Assembly (NCBI GenBank): GCA_902806295.1
Contig: CADCWB010000209.1
Location: 1-9,765 of the forward strand
DNA from: an uncultured Sphingomonas sp.
GTDB taxonomy: Bacteria; Pseudomonadota; Alphaproteobacteria; Sphingomonadales; Sphingomonadaceae
Direction: 5' to 3'
DNA: 9,765 bases
The notes beneath the pieces were generated by a model that did not search any database, was not told the origin of the DNA, and saw only the letters and a list, made by a program, of their open reading frames with translations. The position numbers and the translations under genes are program-made. Shown piece by piece: positions 1 to 7,017 of this stretch. Position 1 is the first letter of the stretch, and each line of letters opens with the position of its first letter.

Positions 1-60
1 CTGGCCAAGTCAATCGGCTTGGGCAACAAGCGCAAGCGTACCGGACGAGCCGCCAAGTAA
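1..60 (+). CDS. C-terminal tail of a probable MucR/Ros-family regulator (partial)
   Basis: Only the last 19 codons and a TAA stop are present; the gene begins upstream of the window. The tail reads LAKSIGLGNKRKRTGRAAK. From memory, alphaproteobacterial MucR/Ros zinc-finger regulators end in a similar way, with a segment like LAKxIGLG followed by a short lysine- and arginine-rich tail. That segment lies just after the DNA-binding domain. The family controls exopolysaccharide, motility and cell-cycle genes. The zinc finger is outside the window, so the identification rests on this short tail. The downstream gene is fur on the same strand, 117 bases away. Confidence 0.6.
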   Translation: MAKSIGLGNKRKRTGRAAK

Positions 61-177
61 CCCTGGACAATGCGGGATTTCGGGTGGTGCTCGTGCCGAC
101 ACCACTCGTGACCCCGGACATTCACAAAGGCGCTTTCCTCTTTGACGTTGCGCCGACTGACGCCTACCTCTGCGCCC

Positions 178-600
178 ATGCACCGGATGATCGATATTGA
201 GGCCCTCTGCGCCGAGAAAGGCCTCAGGATCACCGAACAGCGCAAGACCATTGCGCGGGTGATTTCGGAGGCGGAAGACCACCCGGACGTGGAATCGCTT
301 CACTCCCGCGCCTCCGCCGTCGATCCGAACATCTCCATCGCAACCGTGTACCGCACCGTCCGACTGTTCGAGGAAGCCGGCATTCTGGAGCGGCATGAGT
401 TCGGCGACGGCCGTTCACGCTACGAAGCAGTCACCGACGAGCACCACGACCATCTGATCGACGTTGAGACTGGCAAAGTGATCGAGTTTCATGACGAGGA
501 GCTCGAGACCCTGAAGAAGCGCGTGGCGGAAAAGCTTGGCTTCCGCCTGGTTGATCACCGTTTGGAGCTCTACGGCGTCGCACTCGACCGCAATCGCTAG
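178..600 (+). CDS. fur: Fur-family metal-responsive transcriptional repressor
   Basis: Cytoplasmic dimeric repressor that binds operators when loaded with metal (Fe2+, or Mn2+ in some alphaproteobacteria) and controls metal uptake. The predicted protein has 140 residues, normal for the family. An N-terminal winged helix (about residues 8-85) contains LRITEQRK (16-23) and the recognition-helix segment ISIATVYRTVRLFEEAGIL (52-70). The metal-binding and dimerisation half starts at HHDH (89-92). The CxxC pair that binds structural zinc in E. coli Fur is absent: the stretch reads LIDVETGKVIEF, which as I recall is usual for alphaproteobacterial Fur/Mur. I chose ATG 178 because it gives the normal Fur N-terminus; an in-frame TTG at 142 would add 12 residues without homology. 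No good Shine-Dalgarno precedes ATG 178. Whether the protein senses iron (Fur) or manganese (Mur) cannot be read from the sequence. Confidence 0.93.
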   Translation: MHRMIDIEALCAEKGLRITEQRKTIARVISEAEDHPDVESLHSRASAVDPNISIATVYRTVRLFEEAGILERHEFGDGRSRYEAVTDEHHDHLIDVETGKVIEFHDEELETLKKRVAEKLGFRLVDHRLELYGVALDRNR

Positions 601-634
601 GCATTCGTCCCGGCTACTGGCCGCCGCGCGCTTG

Positions 635-1342
635 ATGGCGTTACTCGGCTGGCTGGTAGTTTGCGGACCTGCTCATCAACTGTCCCGATTGTCGGGTCAC
701 TCACAGTGGCCGCGCAGGTTTCTGCGCGGGGTTGGCTGGATCGTCGGCGCGCGGGTGCGCACGGAGGGTGAGCCGATCCTCCGGGGCACACTGATCATCG
801 CCAATCATGTCAGCTGGCTCGACATACCGGTGATGGCCGGGGCCACCGGCTGTGCCTTCGTCGCCAAAGACGAGCTGCAGGCACATCCGCTCATGCGCTG
901 GTTGTGCGAGCAGAACGATACGGTGTTCGTGGATCGATCGGACAAGCGCGGAATCGCCTTGCAGACGGCCGACATGCTGGCTGCGCTGCACCGGCAGCGG
1001 CCGCTGGTCCTCTTCCCCGAAGGCACCGTGGGTAATGGCGGGCGCCTGCTGCCGTTCCGCCCTGCCCTGCTCAGCGCCTTCACCCCCGCGCCGCCAGGAG
1101 TGGGCGTGCGCCCGATCGCGGTCGACTATGCCGCGGCTGCGCATGAATTCGGCTGGCCGCATGGAGAGAGCGGGCGACAGAATTTCCTGCGCCTGCTCGG
1201 CCGTCGCGGAACGGTGACGTTTACGCTTCATCTGCTGCCGCAGCTGGCGCCGACGTCCGACCGGAAACAGCTCGCCCGCGCCGCCCAGGAATCGGTCGCC
1301 ACCACCCTGGCTCCTAGCGGCGTGGCGCCGGCTGCCGTATAG
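635..1342 (+). CDS. plsC: 1-acyl-sn-glycerol-3-phosphate acyltransferase (lysophosphatidate acyltransferase)
   Basis: Inner-membrane enzyme that adds the second acyl chain to lysophosphatidic acid to make phosphatidic acid, the precursor of membrane phospholipids. From ATG 635 it has 235 residues. The acyltransferase block I is NHVSWLD, giving the HX4D catalytic pair H58 and D63. Block II is FVDRSDKRG (98-106), block III FPEGT (127-131), and block IV the later VRPIAVDY. A hydrophobic N-terminal segment (about 2-12) fits membrane attachment. The start is uncertain: TTG 632 lies directly before ATG 635, neither has a clear Shine-Dalgarno, and homologous-looking residues (LLAAAR) extend upstream toward the end of fur. 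The gene starts 34 bases after fur and ends 10 bases before miaB, so it is probably co-transcribed. A related ornithine-lipid acyltransferase of the OlsA type is possible, but no ornithine-lipid gene is visible nearby. Confidence 0.88.
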   Translation: MALLGWLVVCGPAHQLSRLSGHSQWPRRFLRGVGWIVGARVRTEGEPILRGTLIIANHVSWLDIPVMAGATGCAFVAKDELQAHPLMRWLCEQNDTVFVDRSDKRGIALQTADMLAALHRQRPLVLFPEGTVGNGGRLLPFRPALLSAFTPAPPGVGVRPIAVDYAAAAHEFGWPHGESGRQNFLRLLGRRGTVTFTLHLLPQLAPTSDRKQLARAAQESVATTLAPSGVAPAAV

Positions 1343-1352
1343 TGCTGACCCA

Positions 1353-2162
1353 ATGACCTCTCCCCAGACTTTCCGAATCAAGTCCTTCGGCTGCCAGATG
1401 AACGTCTACGACGGCGAGCGCATGGCCGAACTGCTCGGCGCCGAAGGCATGCGCGCGGCCGCCACGGACGAGGACGCCGACTTGGTCGTCCTCAACACTT
1501 GCCACATCCGCGAGAAGGCAGCCGAACGGGCCTACTCCGATGTTGGCCGGCTGACCCGCGAGGACGGCAGCAAGCCGCTGATCGCCCTGGCTGGGTGCGT
1601 TGCGCAAGCAGAGGGTGCCGAAGCGCAACGCCGGTCCAAGTTGATTGATCTGGTCGTCGGCCCCCAGGCCTACCATCGCCTGCCGCAGATGGTGGCGGAA
1701 GCGGCGCAGGGTCGCAAGACGGTCGACACCGATATGCCGGCGATCAGCAAGTTCGATGCCCTGCCTCGCCGGAAGCGCTCCGGCCCGTCCGCCTTCCTCT
1801 CCGTGCAGGAAGGCTGCGACAAGTTCTGCACCTATTGCGTGGTGCCCTATACCCGTGGGGCGGAGATTAGCCGGCCGTTCGGCGACATCGCCAGCGAAGC
1901 CGAACAACTGGTTGCGGGCGGCGCGCGGGAGATTACGCTTCTAGGCCAGAATGTGAACGCCTGGGCGAGCGACGACCGCGATCTCGCCGGCCTCATTCGC
2001 CATCTCGCGCAGATCAGCGAGCTGGAGCGGATCCGCTATACCACTTCCCACCCGGTCAACATGAGCGCCGACCTGATCGCCGCCCATGCCGAGGTGCCCA
2101 AGCTGATGCCTTATCTTCACCTTCCGGTGCAGTCGGGCAGTGACCGGGTGCTCAAGCGATGA
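1353..2162 (+). CDS. miaB: MiaB N-terminal part: MTTase domain and first half of radical-SAM domain
   Basis: Open frame of 269 residues. The UPF0004 methylthiotransferase domain (about 5-125) carries the three cysteines that bind the auxiliary 4Fe-4S cluster: C14 in SFGCQMN, C50 in NTCHIREKA and C82 in LAGC. The radical-SAM CxxxCxxC motif is at C155, C159 and C162 (EGCDKFCTYCVVPYTRG). The frame runs through LPVQSGSDR, then ends prematurely in VLKR and a stop. The ATG start is 10 bases after plsC, and its N-terminus (TFRIKSFGCQMN) is normal for the family. All cluster-binding cysteines are on this piece, but half of the barrel and the TRAM domain are missing, so the fragment alone is unlikely to be active. 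Confidence 0.9.
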   Translation: MTSPQTFRIKSFGCQMNVYDGERMAELLGAEGMRAAATDEDADLVVLNTCHIREKAAERAYSDVGRLTREDGSKPLIALAGCVAQAEGAEAQRRSKLIDLVVGPQAYHRLPQMVAEAAQGRKTVDTDMPAISKFDALPRRKRSGPSAFLSVQEGCDKFCTYCVVPYTRGAEISRPFGDIASEAEQLVAGGAREITLLGQNVNAWASDDRDLAGLIRHLAQISELERIRYTTSHPVNMSADLIAAHAEVPKLMPYLHLPVQSGSDRVLKR

Positions 2163-2668
2163 ACCGCAGCCACACGGCCGCAAGCTACCTTGAGACAATC
2201 GACGAAGTTCGGGCGGCCCGGCCGGACATCGCCATCTCGGGCGACTTCATCGTCGGCTTTCCCGGTGAAACGGACGCGGACTTTGAGGCGACGCTGAACA
2301 TTGTCGATGCCGTGCGTTACGCCTCGGCCTACAGCTTCAAATACTCACCCCGCCCCGGCACGCCGGCGGCCACGATGGAGAACCAGATACCCCAGCCTGT
2401 CATGGACGAGCGGCTCCGGCGCCTGCAAGCGCGCCTGGCTGAGCACAGCACCGCTTTCAATGCAGCCTGCATCGGTCGCACGACCCGTGTGCTGATCGAT
2501 CGGGTGGGCCGCAGGCCTGGGCAGATGATCGGCAAGTCGCCGTGGCTGCAGTCAGTGTTCATGGCGACCGATGCCAGGATCGGCGACATGGTCGAGGCTC
2601 GCCTCACCCACGCCCTGCCCAACAGCCTGGGCGGCGAGCAGGTGACGGCGCCGGCGGTGGCGGCCTGA
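2159..2668 (+). CDS. miaB: MiaB C-terminal part: second half of radical-SAM domain and TRAM domain
   Basis: Open frame of 169 residues whose first residues, MNRSHT, match an internal MiaB segment. It contains DFIVGFPGET (29-38), the FKYSPRPGTPA segment (60-70), a helical linker, and a C-terminal TRAM RNA-binding domain (about 104-164). Its ATG overlaps the upstream stop as ATGA (2159-2162). The ribosome could therefore reinitiate and make it as a separate polypeptide, but no MiaB family member that I know works as two chains. It is much more likely the displaced second half of one gene. It ends in TGA overlapping the phoH ATG by one base. Confidence 0.88.
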   Translation: MNRSHTAASYLETIDEVRAARPDIAISGDFIVGFPGETDADFEATLNIVDAVRYASAYSFKYSPRPGTPAATMENQIPQPVMDERLRRLQARLAEHSTAFNAACIGRTTRVLIDRVGRRPGQMIGKSPWLQSVFMATDARIGDMVEARLTHALPNSLGGEQVTAPAVAA

Positions 2669-3678
2669 TGCCGAAGCGTGAGTTCGCCGGCCTGCCCGCC
2701 GCGGTCGACCTGCCTGGTCGCGCCCGGCTGGAGCTGGAGTTCGATCAGCCTTACTTGTTGGGGCCGCTGTTTGGCGAGTATGACCGCCATCTGGTCGCGA
2801 TCGAGGATCGGCTGGGCGTCAACATCGCCGCGCGCGGCAACCGCGTGCAGATCGAGGGCGAGCCGGACAGCGCCGCCCGCGCCCGCGACGTATTGCTCGG
2901 CCTCTATGACCGGCTCGACCAGGGCCATGACGTGGACATGGCGGCCGTGGAAAGCATCATCGGCATGGCGGCTCAGCGCAGGCTCGATGGCATCATCGAC
3001 GAGGAAGTCTCTTCCGCGCCGCGCGTGATGATCCGCACTCGCAAGAAGACCATCGTCCCGCGCTCGCTGGTGCAGACCGCCTATATGGAGTCGCTGGCCA
3101 GCGATGACATGATCTTCGCGCTCGGTCCGGCCGGTACCGGCAAGACCTATCTCGCGGTTGCGCAGGCCGTGGCGATGCTGATCGGTGGTCAGGTCGACCG
3201 GCTGATCCTCTCCCGGCCTGCGGTCGAGGCAGGCGAGCGGCTCGGCTTCCTGCCCGGCGACATGAAGGAGAAGGTCGATCCCTATCTCCGGCCGCTCTAC
3301 GACGCGCTGTACGACATGCTGCCGACCGAGCAGGTTGAGCGAAGGATCGCGTCAGGCGAGATCGAAATTGCGCCGATCGCATTCATGCGCGGACGGACGC
3401 TGAACGATGCTTTCATCATTCTCGACGAAGCGCAGAACACCACGCCGCAGCAGATGAAGATGTTCTTGACCCGCTTCGGCATGCGGGCGCGGATGGTGAT
3501 CTGCGGTGATCCCAACCAGACCGACTTGCCGCGCGGGGTCGAGAGCGGCCTCAACGACGCGGTCAACAAGCTCGAAGGCATCCCCAAGATCTCGATGATT
3601 CGCTTCAGCTCTGCCGATGTGGTCCGCCACCCGCTCGTCGGCCGGATCGTCGAAGCCTATGAGGGACCCGGCTCGTGA
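2668..3678 (+). CDS. phoH: PhoH-like ATPase (YbeZ type)
   Basis: Cytoplasmic P-loop ATPase of the PhoH/YbeZ family, linked to RNA metabolism; in E. coli YbeZ acts with the endoribonuclease YbeY, encoded next. The protein has 336 residues. The N-terminal region contains a KH-like RNA-binding segment (about 40-85, around RLGVNIAARGNRVQIEG). The ATPase domain (about 125-330) carries Walker A GPAGTGKT (153-160), RPAVEAGERLGFLPGD shortly after it, Walker B with DEAQN (253-257), and GDPNQTD (280-286). The ATG overlaps the miaB stop as TGATG (2666-2670), and its own TGA overlaps the ybeY ATG in the same way. The open frame extends further upstream into miaB, but ATG 2668 fits both the coupling and the family N-terminus. 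Phosphate-starvation control, suggested by the name, is not visible here. Confidence 0.95.
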   Translation: MPKREFAGLPAAVDLPGRARLELEFDQPYLLGPLFGEYDRHLVAIEDRLGVNIAARGNRVQIEGEPDSAARARDVLLGLYDRLDQGHDVDMAAVESIIGMAAQRRLDGIIDEEVSSAPRVMIRTRKKTIVPRSLVQTAYMESLASDDMIFALGPAGTGKTYLAVAQAVAMLIGGQVDRLILSRPAVEAGERLGFLPGDMKEKVDPYLRPLYDALYDMLPTEQVERRIASGEIEIAPIAFMRGRTLNDAFIILDEAQNTTPQQMKMFLTRFGMRARMVICGDPNQTDLPRGVESGLNDAVNKLEGIPKISMIRFSSADVVRHPLVGRIVEAYEGPGS

Positions 3679-4187
3679 TGCTGGAGGTTGCGCTGGAGGC
3701 CGATGGAGAGTGGGACAGTAGCACCGGCCCGGACTGGCAGGTACTGGCCGAGGCGGCCGTGCGCGCCGCCATTGCCGAGAGCCGCTACCCGCACCTGACC
3801 GAAGCCGCTCGCCCGGTCGAGCTCGCGCTTCGGCTGACCGGCGACAAGGAAGTGCGCGCACTCAATTCGGAGTGGCGCGGCAAGGACAAGCCGACCAACG
3901 TCCTCTCCTTTCCGCTGGCTGATCATGCGGAACTGACTGCTCCCGACCAGGACGGCCCGGAGTTGATGCTCGGCGATATCGTGCTTGCCCGCGGTGTTTG
4001 CGCGGCGGAAGCGGCGGACAAGGCCATTCCCCTCGACCACCACGCTGCCCATCTAATGGTCCATGGCACCCTGCACCTGCTCGGCTACGACCACCATAAC
4101 GAGACCGAGGCCGACGACATGGAAGCGCGCGAGACCCGCGCCTTGGCTCGGCTCGGCATCGGCAACCCTTATGAGGAGGCGGTCTGA
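3678..4187 (+). CDS. ybeY: Endoribonuclease YbeY (16S rRNA maturation factor)
   Basis: Single-strand-specific metallo-endoribonuclease involved in 16S rRNA 3'-end maturation, ribosome quality control and stress RNA turnover. From ATG 3678 it has 169 residues, typical for the family. The zinc-binding H3xH5xH signature is HGTLHLLGYDH with H129, H133 and H139, followed by the usual acidic stretch (ETEADDMEARE). The upstream conserved segment NSEWRGKDKPTNVLSFP (63-79) is also intact. A GTG at 3675 is directly in front of the ATG and could add one residue; the ATG is preferred because it gives the same TGATG overlap as the flanking junctions. Its position between phoH and corC is the conserved order. 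Confidence 0.96.
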   Translation: MLEVALEADGEWDSSTGPDWQVLAEAAVRAAIAESRYPHLTEAARPVELALRLTGDKEVRALNSEWRGKDKPTNVLSFPLADHAELTAPDQDGPELMLGDIVLARGVCAAEAADKAIPLDHHAAHLMVHGTLHLLGYDHHNETEADDMEARETRALARLGIGNPYEEAV

Positions 4188-5062
4188 TGGCCACCTCTCC
4201 TGACAATGGCTCGCGCCTGTGGCGTGGCATGCGGCACCTGCTGTTCGGCGATGAGAACGAACCGACGTTGCGCGACCAGATCGAGGAAGCGATCGACGAC
4301 GCGGAGGACGGCAAGCCGGTCAGCGGCGACCTGTCTCCGCTGGAGCGGCAGATGCTTAAGAACCTGCTCCACTTCGGCGACCGAACCGCCGGCGACATCT
4401 GCGTCCCGCGCGGCGAGATCGTATCCGTGCCGCAGACGATCAGCATGGACGACCTGTACAATGCTTTCGCCGAAGCCGGACATAGCCGCCTGCCCGTGAC
4501 GGGCGAGAGCCTCGATGAGGTGATCGGCATGGTCCACATCAAGGACGTGTTCAACGCGCACCTGGACAACGGCTTCTCGCCGAGCCTCGCGGAGATCCTG
4601 CGCAATCCCTTGTTCGTGCCCGAGTCGATGGGCGTTCTAGACCTGCTTGCCCGAATGCGGGCTCAGCGTATTCATCTGGCGATCGTGGTGGATGAGTTTG
4701 GCGGCACCGAGGGCCTCGTCACCATCGAAGACGTGGTCGAGGAGATCGTTGGCGAGATCGAGGATGAGCATGACGAGCAGGAAGTGGCGCTATTGGCCTG
4801 CCTGGACGATGGCCTGTGGGAAGCGGATAGCCGGGTTGAACTCGATGAACTCGCCAGGACGGTCGACCCGCGCCTGATCGATACGGAGGATGACGTCGAC
4901 ACGTTGGGCGGCTTGGCCTTCGTGCTTGCCGGCCGGCTGCTCGGCCCCGGCGAAAGCGTCCAGCACCCGTCTGGCTGGCGACTCGAATGCCTGGCCGCCG
5001 ACGAGCGTAAGATGACCCGCATCCGCCTCCATTCACCGGACACAGGCACGGGCGCGGAATGA
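4187..5062 (+). CDS. corC: CorC/YbeX-type CBS-domain protein (hemolysin-family transporter-associated)
   Basis: Soluble CBS-pair protein of the CorC/HlyC group, associated with magnesium and cobalt efflux; in E. coli the ybeX product is also tied to ribosome and RNA homeostasis. It has 291 residues. After a short acidic N-terminal region (to about 65) there are two CBS domains (about 68-128 and 133-190); the second contains VVDEFGGTEGLVTIEDVVEEIVGEI, with VDEFGG at 168-173. A C-terminal CorC_HlyC domain (about 205-285) shows DTLGGLAF. No membrane helices are present, so it is the short cytoplasmic form, not the DUF21-containing exporter. The start is well supported: GAGGAGG at 4173-4179 lies 7 bases before the ATG, which overlaps the ybeY stop as TGATG. 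Confidence 0.93.
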   Translation: MATSPDNGSRLWRGMRHLLFGDENEPTLRDQIEEAIDDAEDGKPVSGDLSPLERQMLKNLLHFGDRTAGDICVPRGEIVSVPQTISMDDLYNAFAEAGHSRLPVTGESLDEVIGMVHIKDVFNAHLDNGFSPSLAEILRNPLFVPESMGVLDLLARMRAQRIHLAIVVDEFGGTEGLVTIEDVVEEIVGEIEDEHDEQEVALLACLDDGLWEADSRVELDELARTVDPRLIDTEDDVDTLGGLAFVLAGRLLGPGESVQHPSGWRLECLAADERKMTRIRLHSPDTGTGAE

Positions 5063-5235
5063 TCGGCGGAACGAAAGCGCTGTCCTACAGCAACACCCCT
5101 CGCCCATAAGCCCGCGCCATGGCGACTGATTATTCCTCCGACCGCATCAAGCCTGCATGCCCCGACGCCGCCACGGCGCGGGGAAAAGAAACGCGTCATG
5201 ACCGCGACCTTTGGGACCATTCGCGCCCGCTCCCG
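5063..5235 (+). other. corC-lnt intergenic region with a possible short leader ORF
   Basis: This 173-base spacer is the longest gap in the co-directional run. It contains a 13-codon ORF, ATG 5198 to TGA 5237-5239 (MTATFGTIRARSR), whose stop overlaps the lnt ATG as ATGA. A purine run (GGGGAAAAG, 5180-5188) lies upstream of it, but rather far from its ATG. A small GC hairpin (CGCCG 5166-5170, CGGCG 5174-5178) has no T tract after it. No confident promoter is visible. The alternative lnt start at ATG 5119 would make most of this region coding. The leader-ORF reading is inference. Confidence 0.25.
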
Positions 5236-7017
5236 ATGAAGCTGAGCTTGGCGGCAGCGCTGAGCGCCGGGCTGCTATCGGCCGCTGCTTTCGAGCCGGT
5301 CGGGTGGTGGCCGCTCATGCCGCTCGCCTTTGCGGCGCTGGCGGAGTTGGTGGCGCGGGCGCCGGACCTTAAGCGGGCACTGCTGACTGGCTGGCTGTTC
5401 AGCGTTGGACAGTTCGTGCTGGGCCTCAACTGGATTGCGACCGCCTTCACCTACCAAGCCGCAATGCCGGCCTGGCTCGGGTGGGTCGCCGTGGTGCTGC
5501 TGAGCCTGTACCTGGCGGTTTATCCCATGCTCGCCGCTGGCCTGGCCTGGCGGTTCGGCCAGCGTAGCCGGATCGCGCTGGTCCTGGCGTTGGCCGGCGG
5601 CTGGGCGCTGACAGAATATCTGCGCGCCACGATGTTCACCGGCTTCGCCTGGAACCCGGTCGGAGTGACGCTGGTCGACACGCCGTGGCGAGGGTCCGCG
5701 CACCTGCTCGGTACCTACGGCCTGTCACTGTTGGTGGTGCTGTTCGGCGGCGCGATTTGGCTGCTCGTGCGTCGGATCAGCTGGCGTTTTCCCTTTCTGA
5801 TTGCGGCCGCGGCAGCACTGCTGATAGCTTGGCCGGCGCCGACGGCTTACCTTGGTGGCGGAACTCTGAAGACCTTCGACGCCGCGCACCAGTCGTCGAC
5901 GGTGAACGCCACAGCGGCTTCGCCAAGACCGGCCGCCGTGATTCCTCCACCCGCCCCACCGCTGCCAGCGTCATCCGGCATCACAAGGCCTGGGCAAACT
6001 CCGCCGCCTCCTGCGCCGCCGGCACCGCGGCCCGAGGACATGGCAATCACCACTCCTCCGGTGATGACTCCCGAGCAGGTCGATGAATATCTGCGCACCT
6101 GTGGGCGTTGCCAGAGCGCGATCCGCGTTGTTCAGCCCAACATCGGGCAGGAGGACAAGTGGCGCCCCGGCTTGGAAGACGAGGCGTTCGCGCGGCTGGC
6201 TCGGCTTTCGGCCGGGGGAGAGGCGATCCCACGGCTGCTGATGTGGCCGGAGGTGGCGGTACCCGTGCCGTTCCAGATCCTTGGCCCAGACGAGCAGCCA
6301 TTGCCGATCGCGCTACCCGACGTGCCGCGCGCGCTTCAGTCTCTGCGAGGTGGGGACACGCTGGTCACCGGCGCCTTCGCCCTGGTCTCCGACCGGGAGG
6401 GTCGGATCACCGGCAACACCAACAGCGTGTTCGTCATCGACTCGCGCGGTCGGACGTTGGGCCGTTACGACAAGGCCCATCTGGTGCCCTATGGCGAGTA
6501 TCTGCCGATGCGTCCGCTGCTATCGGCCATCGGGCTGTCACAGCTGGCGCCCGGCGTCGGCGATACCCTCCCCGGCCCCGGTCCGCGCACCCTCGCCATT
6601 CCAGGGTGGGGCAAAATGGGCGTTCAGATCTGTTACGAGATAATTTTCTCCGGTCAGGTCGTCGATCGCACTCACCGCCCCGACTTCATCTTCAACCCGT
6701 CCAACGATGCGTGGTTCGGCGCCTGGGGTCCGCCTCAACATCTCGCCCAAGCTCGGCTGCGCGCGGCGGAAGAGGGCCTGCCGGTGATCCGCTCCACTCC
6801 GACGGGGATCAGCGCGCTCATCGATGCGCGCGGCGAGCTGCTGAAGTCGATTCCCTGGCGCAAGGCTGGTGCGTTTGACGGAGCGATCCCGCCGCGCACC
6901 GGTGAGCCGACGCTATTCGGTCGCGTCGGCAATCTCCTGCCGATGATGCTCGCGTTCGCGCTACTTATTACAGCCATTGGCATCGACGCGCGGCGCCGCT
7001 ACAGGCGCAACATATAA
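5236..7017 (+). CDS. lnt: Apolipoprotein N-acyltransferase with an extended proline-rich linker
   Basis: Inner-membrane enzyme that N-acylates the terminal cysteine of lipoproteins, the last step of lipoprotein maturation. From ATG 5236 it has 593 residues, above the usual 500-540 or so. Seven hydrophobic segments fill about residues 3-202. A periplasmic nitrilase domain (about 296-555) follows with catalytic Glu339 (MWPEVAVP), Lys413 (RYDKAHLVPYGEYLP) and Cys466 (GVQICYEI), spaced much like E. coli E267, K335 and C387. One C-terminal helix (565-583) ends in a basic tail. The oddity is residues 207-292, a proline/alanine-rich linker with a CxxC (289-292). The frame is open back to ATG 5119, which would add 39 polar residues; 5236 better fits the family N-terminus but has no Shine-Dalgarno. 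corC ends 173 bases upstream. Confidence 0.93.
   Translation: MKLSLAAALSAGLLSAAAFEPVGWWPLMPLAFAALAELVARAPDLKRALLTGWLFSVGQFVLGLNWIATAFTYQAAMPAWLGWVAVVLLSLYLAVYPMLAAGLAWRFGQRSRIALVLALAGGWALTEYLRATMFTGFAWNPVGVTLVDTPWRGSAHLLGTYGLSLLVVLFGGAIWLLVRRISWRFPFLIAAAAALLIAWPAPTAYLGGGTLKTFDAAHQSSTVNATAASPRPAAVIPPPAPPLPASSGITRPGQTPPPPAPPAPRPEDMAITTPPVMTPEQVDEYLRTCGRCQSAIRVVQPNIGQEDKWRPGLEDEAFARLARLSAGGEAIPRLLMWPEVAVPVPFQILGPDEQPLPIALPDVPRALQSLRGGDTLVTGAFALVSDREGRITGNTNSVFVIDSRGRTLGRYDKAHLVPYGEYLPMRPLLSAIGLSQLAPGVGDTLPGPGPRTLAIPGWGKMGVQICYEIIFSGQVVDRTHRPDFIFNPSNDAWFGAWGPPQHLAQARLRAAEEGLPVIRSTPTGISALIDARGELLKSIPWRKAGAFDGAIPPRTGEPTLFGRVGNLLPMMLAFALLITAIGIDARRRYRRNI
6977..7005 (+). promoter_or_regulatory. Weak candidate sigma70-type promoter for metK
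   Basis: TTGGCA (6977-6982) is one base from the -35 consensus and lies 17 bases before TACAGG (7000-7005), a poor -10 match. It is inside the end of lnt, so transcripts would start near 7012 with a leader of about 54 bases before metK. Chance matches of this quality are common. Confidence 0.2.

Larger units (their letters stand above)
1353..2668 (+). pseudogene. miaB: miaB, tRNA-2-methylthio-N6-dimethylallyladenosine synthase, interrupted by a one-base frameshift
   Basis: MiaB is a radical-SAM methylthiotransferase that converts i6A37 to ms2i6A37 in tRNAs reading UNN codons. Here the coding sequence is split. The first frame ends at TGA 2160-2162 and homology resumes at once in the -1 frame at 2159. 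MiaB proteins normally read LPVQSGSDR-x-LK-A-MNR-x-HT across this point. Here AAG CGA TGA replaces what would be AAG GCG ATG, so one G appears to be missing near 2156-2158. Restoring one base gives 438 residues with all domains, the usual MiaB length. The break lies inside the radical-SAM barrel. No other damage is visible, which favours a sequencing or assembly error or a very recent mutation over an old pseudogene. Confidence 0.85.

Noticed and set aside
84..105. Hairpin GTGGTG/CACCAC after the MucR-like gene, considered as a terminator
   Set aside because: The 6-bp stem has a 10-base loop and no T tract, so it is not a convincing intrinsic terminator.
142..177. Longer Fur start at TTG 142 (12 extra residues)
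   Set aside because: The extra residues do not resemble Fur, TTG is a weak start, and ATG 178 gives the normal N-terminus and length. TTGACG here also resembles a -35 box, but no credible -10 follows at 17 bases.
701..1381. Long minus-strand open frame (226 codons) opposite plsC
   Set aside because: It is a shadow of a GC-rich coding strand. Its protein is low-complexity Arg/Gly/Ala-rich with no recognisable motif, while the plus strand carries all four acyltransferase blocks. The same applies to antisense frames opposite miaB, phoH, corC, lnt, metK and trmB.
2151..2162. Programmed -1 frameshift joining the two miaB halves
   Set aside because: A -1 slip at CGA would give K-R-M-N, but the local sequence (CTC AAG CGA TGA) has no X XXY YYZ slippery heptamer and no obvious downstream pseudoknot. 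A missing base explains it better.
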